From positions 682,001-746,000 of the forward strand of contig NW_024067695.1 of the NCBI RefSeq assembly GCF_009389715.1: a stretch of DNA of 64,000 nucleotides. Direction: 5' to 3'. Source of the DNA: Phoenix dactylifera. Its lineage: Eukaryota > Streptophyta > Magnoliopsida > Arecales > Arecaceae. Shown in pieces: positions 1 to 9,599 of the stretch; within the stretch, counting starts at the first letter, position 1; every line of letters begins with the position of its first letter. Position numbers and translations under genes: made by a program. The notes beneath the pieces are model-generated. The model was not told the origin of the DNA. It did no database searches and saw only the letters and a list, made by a program, of their open reading frames with translations.

Positions 1-1197
1 ACTACTAGGCCTGTCCATCTGCACAGAAGGATAGGATGTTAAAGGCACAAACTGCTGGGTGGCACCCTGCGGGCATTCTCTGACAAAATGACCCGGCTGT
101 CCACATCTGTAGCACACTCCCTGACCCATTCTGCATCTGCCAGGGTGCTGCTTCCCACATATGCTACATACTGGCCATGATTGGAACCTAGATTCAGTTC
201 TGGCCATAGTGACTGGAGGACGAGGTATTGATGGTAGAAAAGTATCTTGTGATTGACCTCTTTCCCTCCATTTCCTCTTACGTGGGGCAGGTGGAGCTGA
301 GCGTACAGACTGCTCCATCGGGCCCTTCGAGAGATCTACTCCCTCAGATCTATCTCTACTGCTTTGCCCTTTCCCCATACTCATTTTTCTCTGTTCTCTT
401 TCAGCTCTTTCCTCTTTGTTTCTGGTCTCCCACTGTTTTGCTTTATCAATCAGCCTAGACAAGGTGGGGACCTCTACTGCCAGTACTGCATTATAAAGCG
501 GGGAAATCAGACCCCGCCTGAATCTTTCTATCCTGGCAGCTTCAGTGGGGATGATGTAAGGAGCATACTTCCCCAATCTAGTGAACTCACGAGCGTACTC
601 AGATACGCTCATTCCGGGCATCTGCTTCAGCCTCTCAAACCGAAGAGCCCGATTCTGCCTCTCAGCCGGAGACAAAAACTCATCCATCACTGCTTGCCTG
701 AACTCTTCCCAGGTTGGAGGATTCCTACTGTACAATCTGTCCTCCACGTGCCTCTGGTACCAGTCCCAGGCATCTTCCTTCATTGTAAGCCCTACAAGTT
801 CTATAGCTCTTGCATCAGAACAGGGCAGTCTCCGTATCATCTTTTCAGTCTCCTCCAGAAATCTCTGAGGATCTTCACCTTCTTCCCCCTTAAACTCCGG
901 GGTTCTGAGCCTAAGAAATTCCTGTACAGTAATCCCCTCATCATCTAGAGCCCGCCTGGCCAAACTTCTTGGCACAACTACAGGAGGTGGGATGGATACT
1001 ACTGACGGGGCAGGAGATTTCCCCCGAACAATCTGCTCCCTCAGAGCCTGATTCTCCGCCAGTAACTGTTCCATCAATGCATCTCTACTTCCTACATCTC
1101 CTTGATCATCAACCCTCCGTCTATCAGCAGGAGGAGGTTTTTCTCTTTGGGGCTCGACATGTGCAGAACCCGCATCCAATGCTATATCTGGCTCCAT
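1..1197 (-). CDS. Ty3/gypsy (Tekay-like chromovirus) Gag, partial at window edge
   Basis: The minus strand is open from an ATG at 1197 to the window edge (399 codons, no stop), so the C-terminus and pol lie outside. Gag packages the element's RNA into virus-like particles. The retrotransposon gag core is visible (EFLRLRTPEFKGEE, then EDAWDWYQRHVED, MSVSEYAREFTRLGKYAP, ARIERFRRGL). Near the end are paired zinc-binding motifs: CSICGKQHPGRC and then the classic CYRCGQPGHFVREC knuckle (CX2CX4HX4C). The start is supported by an in-frame TAA just upstream and by the position downstream of the primer site and LTR. The Tekay assignment rests on the knuckle arrangement, tRNA-Met primer site and very long LTR, and is inference. 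The undamaged frame suggests a fairly recent element. Confidence 0.88.
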   Translation of the reverse strand, partial: MEPDIALDAGSAHVEPQREKPPPADRRRVDDQGDVGSRDALMEQLLAENQALREQIVRGKSPAPSVVSIPPPVVVPRSLARRALDDEGITVQEFLRLRTPEFKGEEGEDPQRFLEETEKMIRRLPCSDARAIELVGLTMKEDAWDWYQRHVEDRLYSRNPPTWEEFRQAVMDEFLSPAERQNRALRFERLKQMPGMSVSEYAREFTRLGKYAPYIIPTEAARIERFRRGLISPLYNAVLAVEVPTLSRLIDKAKQWETRNKEERAEREQRKMSMGKGQSSRDRSEGVDLSKGPMEQSVRSAPPAPRKRKWRERGQSQDTFLPSIPRPPVTMARTESRFQSWPVCSICGKQHPGRCRMGQGVCYRCGQPGHFVRECPQGATQQFVPLTSYPSVQMDRPSS

Positions 1198-1420
1198 CCT
1201 CCTTCCAGGACGAGCAGGTCCTCTCCTTGGAGGTATTCTTTATATCTCTCTAAAAAAGTCAAAAAGAGAGGATGGTCGTTACACACTGAGTCATGATATA
1301 TTTTACTGAGTTGTAAATGACTCATAAAATAACATACAGAAAAATCCTATGCTCCATAGTATAATCCTATACTTAATCCTGACTCATCCTATTGCTCTGA
1401 CAGGACTTTTCTTAACCTTT

Positions 1421-1432
1421 GCTCTGATACCA
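1421..1432 (-). other. Primer binding site, initiator tRNA-Met
   Basis: On the minus strand this reads TGGTATCAGAGC, the standard complement of the 3' end of plant initiator tRNA-Met. It lies five bases inside the LTR end at 1438. It fixes the minus-strand orientation of the element and makes the adjoining LTR the 5' LTR. Confidence 0.92.
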
Positions 1433-2240
1433 AGCTTTGTCACGACCCCCGCCCCGTTCCCGGCGGGCCGCCGCGACGGTCCTAGGGTGCGGGTAGGCAT
1501 AAGGCCACCAGCCACCGCGTAGAACCCTACTACCTATCAATCATCAATAAATCTTGAAAAATTTGGCATGATGCATGCACAAAATGATCACTTTTCCTAT
1601 AGTGACCTGTCAGGATTATCTCAATACATACAACACACTACCTGTCAGAGCAGCAATCACATAATCTGTCACATAATAAACCTGGACAATATATAGCAAT
1701 ACATTATCACAGGCATATAACTCATCTGCACACATATATATATACCTGCTTCCTAATCCATCCATGGTCAAACCCATATCCACAACAGGATCTATGACTG
1801 TAATTATGCACTATATACAATAGAAGGTTTATAATACACCAAAAGATATAAACCTCTATTTACATTATACTATACTATACTATGGAGCGGCACAGCTAGC
1901 AGGCAACCACTAATCCTGCTCTTCTCTATACAATACCTGCCCTGCAATCAAAAACACCAAACTGGGGAGTGAGTATATAAATACTCAGTGAGTGGAGTAG
2001 AGAGTACTATGCACATGAGACCAGATATAATCATGGCTCGAGGTGAAATCTCAAGATCAATAATAAGATGAACATGATCTCAACATAGAGAATATGGAGT
2101 AAGTCATCAATATCACCACAATCAATATCAACTCATCTGAAGCATATATGGAATAATCAAGTAAACATATATGCTACTCATGAATATGCTCAACAGATCA
2201 TAATGCTGGAACATACAAATCAGGTGTCAATATGCTGAAA

Positions 2241-2575
2241 TCATCACTAGACAGCTATCGGGAGGTGGGTTTTACGCCCCAGGCGAACCAGCAACAACTC
2301 CCTACTGCCATATGCATATATCGAATATGACACCACACCAATATGTAAATCATCACTAGACAGCTGTCGGGAGGTGGGTTTTACGCCCCAGGCGAACCAG
2401 CAACAACTCCCCACTGTCACATGCATACGCAGGATAAGACACCATATCGATAATGTAAATGCTAGACAGCTATCGGAAGGTGGGTTTTACGCCCCAGGCG
2501 AACCAGCAACAACTCCCTACTGTCACATGCATATGCAGGATAAGACACCACACTAATCATGTAAATGCCGGCCAG
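2241..2575. repeat. Three tandem units of about 106-109 bases inside the LTR
   Basis: The motif ctagacagctatcggga followed by ggtgggttttacgcccc recurs from 2247, 2356 and 2462, with a degraded fourth start near 2559. Units are about 90% alike by eye. They lie in the upstream part of the minus-strand LTR (U3 side or mid-LTR). Confidence 0.88.
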
Positions 2576-3007
2576 TATCCAGAACAGAAATCCATCTCAC
2601 ATCTACATACTAAACGGCACCTCGCGGGAATTCTACATCCGCGGAAAGCCATACTGCACCTCGCGGGGTCTTACTATGCCCGGCGGCAAGCAGAATATAA
2701 GTCGTAGGACCGGCCGATCCTACGCCTAGGGCCGTGTCCCCCCCTAGGAAGGGACTGGGCTCCGCCCACCCAGAAGGCTACTATGTGCACAAAGGCCGAT
2801 GTTCAACCCCATCGACTATAGGTGTCCTGCAAATACTGCCAAGCCATGCATAAATGCCATAATGCACCCTCCCAATACTCTACTAAAAAGGAGCATAATC
2901 AAGACTACCACTCACTCGGCCACGACCCAATTATAACTAACATCAGGGTTGGGAGTGAGGAATCACGGGAGTACAATGCAACTCAATATACCATGAGAAG
3001 GGCTCTA

Positions 3008-3192
3008 CAAGTCTTTGAAATAGAGAAAATGAAATCAATTTACAAAAGAAGTCATTTCACAATTCAGATCCAATTTAATTACTCATAAAGGAGTATAATC
3101 AAGCTACGACTCACAAGTCTTTAAAATAGAGGAAATGAAATCAATTTACAAAAGAAATCATTTCACAATTCGGAATCAATTTAATTACTCAT
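3008..3192. repeat. 106-base direct duplication inside the LTR
   Basis: The stretch beginning caagtctttgaaatagag at 3008 recurs at 3114 and ends ttaattactcat both times (3086 and 3192). The 106-base period matches the neighbouring tandem array. Confidence 0.85.
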
Positions 3193-4477
3193 CAACCCCT
3201 CGTAATTCCTCTCAATGTTCCCTCAAATGCATGTACAGAATAATCAAGCATGGAGAATCAAGATTATAGAGAAATCTACTACAATATCAATCAATATGCT
3301 CAAGTGGAATCAATTCACACTTGGCGACATTCATGAAAATAAATTAAGGATGCTCATGGTGCAAAGTACATGACTCCCACTCACCTGTCAATCCGGCACG
3401 GCCTCGATACGCCTCTAGAATTCTACAGCAGGCAGTGGGGAACTTCTTCCTCTCGTTCCCTAGCTTCTTGCCCAACTGTGACATGCATTTACCATACATT
3501 TAGTCTTGTATCAAGGTCATAATCTACGTGCCAATTATAATATAGGGAACTTTAATTGATTCAACTCCCCGTTCCCTAAATCTTTTCTTTTCTTTCTCTT
3601 TTTCTTTTTCATTAATTAACTCACCATTTATGTGTATTAGGGACTCCTTTGCATGAGTACAAGGTCCCTTTAGCTTGATCTAGGCTTAATACTCTATTAT
3701 AGCATGAAATCCCTTATTTTCCACTCGGATGAACAGTAACCCGGACTGACAGTGAGTTACTTTATCCTGGTTTTGATCCACTTTCCAAACTCCAAATTTG
3801 ATGAAATTTTTACCTAACATTCTACACTCATAGAGGATTCCAAAGAGGTAACATGCATCATCATCGGAGGCCGTTTGGCCCCCTAAATAATTCGCCGAAG
3901 TTGGGACTTCGACACAGTTTTTCCGTAGTGCCGGAAAAATTTGTTAAAATCCGATTCTTCCTCTTTTAACCACCTCTACAACCCTTATCCGACCCCTCTA
4001 GACTATATCTACCCTTTGTATAGCCTAATGTCATCAAAAGACTAGATAGGGATGGATATTTACCTTTTTCTTTTTGGAAATCGAGGTCCTTGCGTAGAGG
4101 GGAAGGAGATCTATGTTTTTCCCTTCAGCTGGCAGCGCAACCGGGATCTCCTTCCTTTTCTTTTTCTTCTTCTTCTTCCTCTTCCTTTCTTCCTTTCATT
4201 TCCTCTCCTTCTTTTTCTTCCTCTCTGTTGCCGTCTGTGAACCCCCTCCCTCTTTCTTTCTCTGCTTCATTCCGTAGCTCAAACCCTCCAATTAAATCAC
4301 ATCAAAAACACTATTCACCCTTTTTTAATATTATTAAATTCCCAATTTGCCCCTGCCACTTCAACGGATCTACAGTTATGCCATTAACTTTTGATTCCTT
4401 CCCATTTTACCCCTTATATCAATTTTAAAGGACTATTCTATCCCTTTTTATATAAAAAAAATTTTGGGGTTATTACA

Positions 4478-5479
4478 CTCAGGGTCCAATATACCTTCTC
4501 TGTCTTTCTGTTTGTAACCCCCTGGAGTCGACTCATACTACTCTGGAGTCGACTCGGCAAGCATCGGAGTCGACTCGCGCTTTTCAGGAGTCGACTCGCT
4601 GACAGATTTTGAGTTGTATCTTTCTGTTCGTCTGTCTGTTCTCAGTCGGAGTCGACTCGTAATGTTCCGGAGTCGACTCGAGTCTCAGACTTTGGTTCAC
4701 ATTGACTTCTTAACTTATCCAAATTGTCTTGAACCAAATCTAGAGACACTTAGCCATAAATTTACAAGGATATCACTGAAACACTAGATTGAATTCATTA
4801 GTAAACATAAGATATACTCAAATGCTTTGAGCTCATCAAAATCAAATAGGGTTATAATCAATCACTCCACAAAGTCCATCGCTCCAGCTAGCTCCGCCCG
4901 ACGCCAACTTCGTGTTCGAGACTCTACAACGGACGCTTCCGGTTGACTGCATCCAGCATAGGTGACAGGTTCTTCTTTCTTTTGGGCTTGTTTGTCTAAT
5001 TATGTTCTAGTTCTCTTGCATGACAGTTCTATTTTGCCAAACTTACTTTTCTGTCAAACTTCAAGACCTAGAACAACTATGACCACACCTATCATATTCC
5101 CCATTTAAATCTAGATATTAAATTAGTACACCATAGCGACAGGATATTCTCAACATCCATCGATCAGATTACTATAGGATTAGAATGACCGTAATACGTG
5201 CTTGCAACCTAACTTCTTATAGTGACTAATTTCATACTTTAATTCCGAAAGTAACCGAAGTACAAATTGGTAACATTTAATTTTAAGTTACTTTTGTGAA
5301 AATTTGCTGATTACTGAATTCATAGTAGGTTGCATTAGTTGGTTGTCCTGCATCACATTTGGTTAGTTAGGGTCATTAATAGCATTGCATGTCATACCAT
5401 CAACCAGTGTAGTCCTTGCATGCCAACCCGTAGATGTAGGAAGTACCTCCTCACTCATTCTAAGACCCCTTTAGCCATA
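4478..5479. other. Non-coding debris, probably leader or LTR remnant of a decayed gypsy element
   Basis: No coding frame is seen. The stretch contains the phased GGAGTCGACTC array (4524-4679) and then AT-rich sequence up to the ATG of the broken gypsy gag at 5480. It may be that element's leader or LTR; no boundary is visible. Confidence 0.35.
4524..4679. repeat. Six GGAGTCGACTC motifs at 21-base spacing
   Basis: Perfect copies start at 4524, 4545, 4566, 4587, 4648 and 4669. Spacing is exactly 21 within the first four and the last two. The core GAGTCGACTC is a perfect 10-base palindrome. The spacer sequence is not conserved, so the motif and its phase are what is kept. The same motif and phase occur in the copia LTRs starting 1.4 kb downstream. 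Confidence 0.9.
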
Positions 5480-6115
5480 ATGGATTCCAAAGTTCTGTAA
5501 GATCTTGTGGAACAAATCGCTGCCCTACGAGCTGATCATGACAAATTTAAGCGAGTGACCTATGCTCTAGTGCAACATCCTAGGACTCCTGAACCGTCAA
5601 CCCCAATCGCAGCCTATCCCGAGTTTGGTTTGGGCCACACCACCTGTAGGTCTTCCCCATCCCCCTAGGATCCAACATCCTCCTGATCACCAGCACGATC
5701 TTGACGAACGGACTACTTTGTACTGTAAGAGTAGATGCCCCCACATTTGCTGGTCAACTAGAGCCAAGCGTGTATCTTGATTGGAGAGCAGCCATGGATA
5801 ATTATTTTGAGTGGTACGAAATGACTAACGATAGAAAAGTACGATTCGCTAAAATGAAGCTTATTGGGCAAGCTCATTGGTACTGGCATAATGTTGAACA
5901 TATGCATGAGACCCAAAGGCTTCTTCATATCACTACCTGGGAGGATATGAAAGAAAAGTTGAATGAGAAATATCTGTCATTCTCTTACCGACAATGCCTT
6001 ATGGATAGGTGGCAGAAATTAACTCAAGGGACATCAACCATTGCCCGATTACATTGCACGATTTGAAGAGTTTCATATGAGATGCGGTGTAATTGAAGAG
6101 GAGACTGTTACCCTC
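5480..6115 (+). pseudogene. Broken Ty3/gypsy gag fragment, cut off by the copia insertion
   Basis: The frame from ATG 5480 begins MDSKVL, then a TAA stop, then DLVEQIAALRADHDKF. After a frame change the gag core is open at 5701-6066: APTFAGQLEPSVYLDWRAAM, then KMKLIGQAHWYWHNVEHMHE and EDMKEKLNEKYLSFSYRQC. Another frameshift near 6045 moves into DYIARFEEFHMRCGV, which then stops at the copia LTR (6116). This is the Pfam Retrotrans_gag type of domain. The remainder of the gag is not found beyond the copia element's right end. Confidence 0.8.
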
Positions 6116-6304
6116 TGTTGACCCCCTAATGGATTTTGATGAATACAAAATACTAGAGTATAATTCCATTTATCTTAACAATTTAATTGAGGATTTCATG
6201 TATTTTATTAGGAATATTGTTAAGAAATGTCTAGGCAAGTTCCCATGATTTTTAAGGACTTATTAAAGAATTTTTGAGATGAAAGAAAAAGTTCAGGGAC
6301 AGCC

Positions 6305-6905
6305 GAGACGTCTCCGGGTTGTCTCAGAGACGTCTCTGGCACAAACAGGAAGAACTGGCACGTCTGGAGACGTCCCTGGCACCTGCCGAGTCGTCCCCGC
6401 GATAGCGGAGTCGACTCTCTCAGTAGCGGAGTCGACTCTCTCAGTGGCGGCAGAAAGGCAGTTTTCAAGAGATATGCGCGAGACGTCCCCACCGTACGCG
6501 GAGTCATCCCCGCAAGTAAAAAGCAGACTTCCCGAGTCGTCCCCAAGATAGCGGAGACGGCTCTCTCAGGGTTTTCCAGAGAATGACTTTTTCGGTGATA
6601 AGGCAGCGGAGACGTCCCCTGAAAGAGCGGAGTCGACTCTCTCAGGGAATTTCAGAAGACATGTTTTTCTGAGATAAAGAAGCGGAGTCGTCCCCGAGGC
6701 AGCGGAGTCGTCCCCATTCAAAAAGTGCAAACAAGCCGAGACGTCCCCGTAAAGTGCAGAGACGACCCTCTCAGCAAATCAGAAAGGCAAGGATTCAAAC
6801 GGTACAATTCCAGAGTCGTCCCCGTAAAGAGCCGAGTCGTCCCCAGACAACGTAAAAAGTAAAATCTTGTAGCCGAGACGTCTCTCGTTGAAGCAGAGAC
6901 GTCCC
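6305..6905. repeat. Phased decamer array GAGWCGWCYC in the 5' LTR
   Basis: Motif starts are at 6305, 6327, 6367, 6388, 6408, 6429, 6480, 6501, 6534, 6554, 6609, 6630, 6685, 6705, 6738, 6759, 6813, 6834, 6875 and 6896. Most fall in pairs or runs spaced 20-22 bases. Variants include GAGTCGACTC, GAGACGTCTC, GAGTCGTCCC and GAGACGACCC. The 3' LTR carries the same array minus one 21-base unit (the copy at 6408 or 6429). The array lies upstream of the probable TATA element, the position of LTR promoter or enhancer elements. Confidence 0.9.
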
Positions 6906-7001
6906 CGGAGCGCCTGGGACGCGACTGACAGCTTTTACAGGTTTGGTTTGAATTTCAAATCTCTTTTACTTTATCTCTAACGGCTATATTTGCTTTTTGA
7001 G

Positions 7002-7013
7002 CTATAAAAGGGA
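7002..7013 (+). promoter_or_regulatory. Probable TATA element of the copia LTR
   Basis: gctataaaaggg lies downstream of the decamer array and is followed within about 30 bases by ttctcaataac. The 3' LTR copy (near 16230) has one A fewer. A TATA box here would put the decamer array in U3. Confidence 0.55.
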
Positions 7014-7403
7014 GCTCTTAAGTGCTTCTCAATAACTTTTTACCAACCCAAAAGCAAGATCATTCAAGAGAGAAGAAAGAAAAAGAGGTTCAAGGGAGTT
7101 GGTGCTTTAAAGAGGAGAAATCAAGTGCATTCAAGCCTTCTTCATCTGATTTCGTGCTCATCTACTCACTCCCACTTGGCAATCAAAGCTCGCATTCAAG
7201 CCAACGTGATCCACATCGGAAGAACCACCATCATCCACGCTTCCAACGGCAAAAAGGGTTCTTCCGATTTTATTGTTTCTCATTGCTATATTTGCTTTCA
7301 TAAGAGCTTTTAAATCTTTGTAAAACGTTTGAATATTGAGCTTGTTCCAGTCAAGGGACTTGGAACAAAGGATAGGTGTCCCAAGCCTAAGTTAAAATTG
7401 GGG

Positions 7404-7537
7404 GATTGTAGGGTTCGTTGTTAGCCCGGGGTAAAACAACGAGTTGGGTAGTTCACTCGAAAAACTACCGGATTGTAGGGTTCGTTGTTAGCCCGGTGTA
7501 AAACAACGAGTTGGGTAGTGCACTCGCAAAACTACCG
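7404..7537 (+). other. Two tandem 67-base units, each with two hairpins (5' LTR)
   Basis: Each unit starts gattgtagggttcgttg. Hairpin one pairs CGTTGTT (7416-7422) with AACAACG (7435-7441). Hairpin two pairs GGTAGTT (7447-7453) with AACTACC (7463-7469). The second unit, from 7471, repeats both with small changes. Lying downstream of the probable TATA element, they should be in the transcribed R/U5 part of the LTR. Confidence 0.8.
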
Positions 7538-7766
7538 AACTGTAATCGCTGATTATAGTGGAAATTTCCCAAAGGTGTTTGGGGAGTGAATGTAGGAGCA
7601 GTGGAAGCTCCGAACCACTATAAACCTTTGTGTTTGCGATTGACTGTGGTTACAACTTTAGTTTCACTTTTGCACATACACTTGTGTATTTTCTTTTAAT
7701 CAGACAAAAAGTTTTTAAAACACCCAATTCACCCCCCCTCTTGGGTTGTATCTACTGGGCAACAAG

Positions 7767-7778
7767 TGGTATCAGAGC
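7767..7778 (+). other. Primer binding site, initiator tRNA-Met (copia)
   Basis: TGGTATCAGAGC, two bases after the CA that ends the 5' LTR. The copia and Tekay elements in this window use the same primer tRNA. Confidence 0.93.
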
Positions 7779-7826
7779 AGGTGCTCTTCTATTAATTATA
7801 GTCTTAACCGACTAGAGCTAAAGATT

Positions 7827-9155
7827 ATGACAACCCTACATAACATATTATTTACCGAGGGACTTTCCATAAACAGACCTCCACTGTTTGATGGAACATA
7901 TTATATTCAATGGAAAGCTAGAATGAAAATTTTTGTTCAATCACAAAACTATAGAATATGGAATATCATTATAGATGGACCTCACACACTCTCTCAAAAT
8001 GTCAATGAAAAAGAGTTAGTACAATTGAATGCTAACGCCATGAACTTTCTATATTGTGCTATCCATGAATCTATATTTCATAAGATTTTTGCATGCTTAT
8101 CTGCTAAAGAAATCTGGGATACTTTAACAATTATTTATGATAAATCTCAGATTAGCTCACATGTGCTTCAATTACGTACTAACAATGAGATTGCAGAATC
8201 TTCCACATTAGCCGAGTCGACCCCCAATTTGTACGAGTCAACTCCTAGAGAAGAACAGTCTGAAAGACAGATCAGTTCAAAAAATAAAGAGTTCGGTAAT
8301 GGAAACAAGGATCCATTCCCGAACACCGAAAGATTCAAAAGCTTCCTAAAGATAGAGAAGAAGAAGAAGCAAGAAGAAAGAAAGAAAGAGATAAAAAGGA
8401 AGAAAGTTTTGACCAAGGAAGAGTCAAGCAAGAAAATGAAAGCTAGGAGCAACAACGATGATTTTAGCTCCAAAGAACTACAAGAGGTGACTAACTTTTG
8501 CTTTATGGCACAAGAAGATAAGGTAAAATCTGAATCTACTTTTACATCAAATGATTTTCAAGAAGAATTTTCTTATGATGAACTTTTAAATGCTTTTCAT
8601 GATTTGTATGGTGAATGTAAAGAATTAGCTATGAAAAATAAAAATCTTAAAAAGCTTAATTTGGAAATTTCAAAAGAAAAAAATTCTATTGCTGAAATAC
8701 ATGACAAACTAAATTCTGAATATAAAAGCTTAGGGTTAATTTCAGAAGAATTGATTCAGAAAAATCATAGCTTAATCAAAACAAATCAAAACTTAAGTAA
8801 AGAAATTAATCAATTAAAATCTTTTATTAACAAATTTACTGTAAGTTCAGAACGATTAAAAATGATGTTTGAAAGCCAATATGTTGCTTATGATAAACCA
8901 AAACTTGGCTTGACTCCTTTACTTAACAATAAATCTCTAGAGAAAAAGGTTATCAATGCATCAAGCAAACCATTAAATAAGATAACTTATTTCAAACATG
9001 AAAAGAATGGACATAACAACTTTACCTTTCGTTCTAACATAATTAAATCAAGTGGTAAAGTTATTACAATTAAACAAATTTGGGTTCCAAAAGAAACCAT
9101 ATGTCCTAACTCTCAAGGACCCAAGCAAGCTTGGGTACCCAAAATGAAAATATGA
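7827..9155 (+). CDS. Ty1/copia Gag (SIRE-like), open but damaged in key motifs
   Basis: 442 residues from ATG 7827. The N-terminus holds the copia gag opening RPPLFDGTYYIQWKARMKIF, and AKEIWDTLTIIYD of the UBN2-type gag domain follows. The domain then breaks off: after about residue 115 a Ser/Thr/Pro-rich patch (AESTPNLYESTP) and a Lys/Glu-rich basic stretch follow directly, so much of the usual core seems deleted. A long coiled-coil-prone helix spans roughly residues 255-350. The zinc knuckle is ruined: in YFKHEKNGHNNFTF the expected three cysteines are Y, H and F. The tail IWVPKETICPNSQGPKQAWVPK is SIRE-like. The start matches the primer-site spacing. Function as a packaging protein is doubtful. 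Confidence 0.82.
   Translation: MTTLHNILFTEGLSINRPPLFDGTYYIQWKARMKIFVQSQNYRIWNIIIDGPHTLSQNVNEKELVQLNANAMNFLYCAIHESIFHKIFACLSAKEIWDTLTIIYDKSQISSHVLQLRTNNEIAESSTLAESTPNLYESTPREEQSERQISSKNKEFGNGNKDPFPNTERFKSFLKIEKKKKQEERKKEIKRKKVLTKEESSKKMKARSNNDDFSSKELQEVTNFCFMAQEDKVKSESTFTSNDFQEEFSYDELLNAFHDLYGECKELAMKNKNLKKLNLEISKEKNSIAEIHDKLNSEYKSLGLISEELIQKNHSLIKTNQNLSKEINQLKSFINKFTVSSERLKMMFESQYVAYDKPKLGLTPLLNNKSLEKKVINASSKPLNKITYFKHEKNGHNNFTFRSNIIKSSGKVITIKQIWVPKETICPNSQGPKQAWVPKMKI
8214..8244 (+). repeat. Two decamer motifs, 21 bases apart, inside gag
   Basis: GAGTCGACCC at 8214 and GAGTCAACTC at 8235 are exactly 21 bases apart and in frame, giving the protein heptad repeat ESTPNLY-ESTPREE. This is the motif and spacing of the LTR arrays, here within coding sequence next to the gag core deletion. 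Confidence 0.75.
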
Positions 9156-9599
9156 GGATATAGATGTAGGTGTGCCAAGATACCCATGGAACAAATAGAA
9201 CTTTCATACAAATGGGTGTTCTAGACACACGTCAAAAAAATGAAACTTAAAATATAATTATGAAAAGTGATTAAAAATAATAATAATGAAATCAGTAACC
9301 CTTGCATCTCATCATTATTTTTGCTTTAGTATTTGATTAAAATATGAATTGCAAGTATTGATCAATTTTGTGATATGGAAAATACTTTTGGAAATATAAT
9401 CAAATCACTTCATCTTATAGTATGATTTACTCACTATTGGATAAGTTGCTAAGAATAACTCTATGAATTCTCTATATGCTTGATTGAGAGTTTTTATCCA
9501 TGGCATTATTGTTTATCGATCATAGATATGAAAATATGCACTCGGTATGCCTTTGAATATATGCACTATGAATACCAAGATTAAAGAAACCATCCTTGG

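Larger units (their letters stand above)
1438..4477 (-). mobile_element. 5' LTR of the Tekay-like gypsy element (3.04 kb)
   Basis: The LTR is bounded by TG (plus-strand 1438) and CA (4476-4477). On the minus strand it starts TGTAATAACCCC and ends GGGTCGTGACA next to the primer site. A 3-kb length is at the long end for LTRs and fits Tekay/Del elements. It holds three internal 106-109-base tandem units, a second 106-base duplication, and pyrimidine tracts near 4140-4230. The 3' LTR is outside the window, so divergence and target duplication cannot be read; bases 4478-4482 (ctcag) would be one copy of the duplication. Confidence 0.85.
6116..7764 (+). repeat. 5' LTR of the copia element
   Basis: Starts TGTTGACCCCC and ends GGGCAACA, two bases before the primer site. 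In order it carries an array of GAGWCGWCYC decamers (6305-6905), a probable TATA element (gctataaaaggg near 7002-7013) just upstream of the presumed R region, and two 67-base hairpin-pair units (7404-7537). Length 1,649 bases. Confidence 0.93.

Noticed and set aside
6108-6115. Target duplication for the copia element using gactgtta and aactgta
   Set aside because: The resemblance of actgtta (left) and actgtaa (right) is inexact and not adjacent to the LTR edge, so it does not count as a duplication.
6300-6910. CRISPR-like array
   Set aside because: Short motifs at regular spacing in a plant LTR; motifs are 10 bases, palindromic and variable, and no cas-type genes or repeat/spacer sizes fit.
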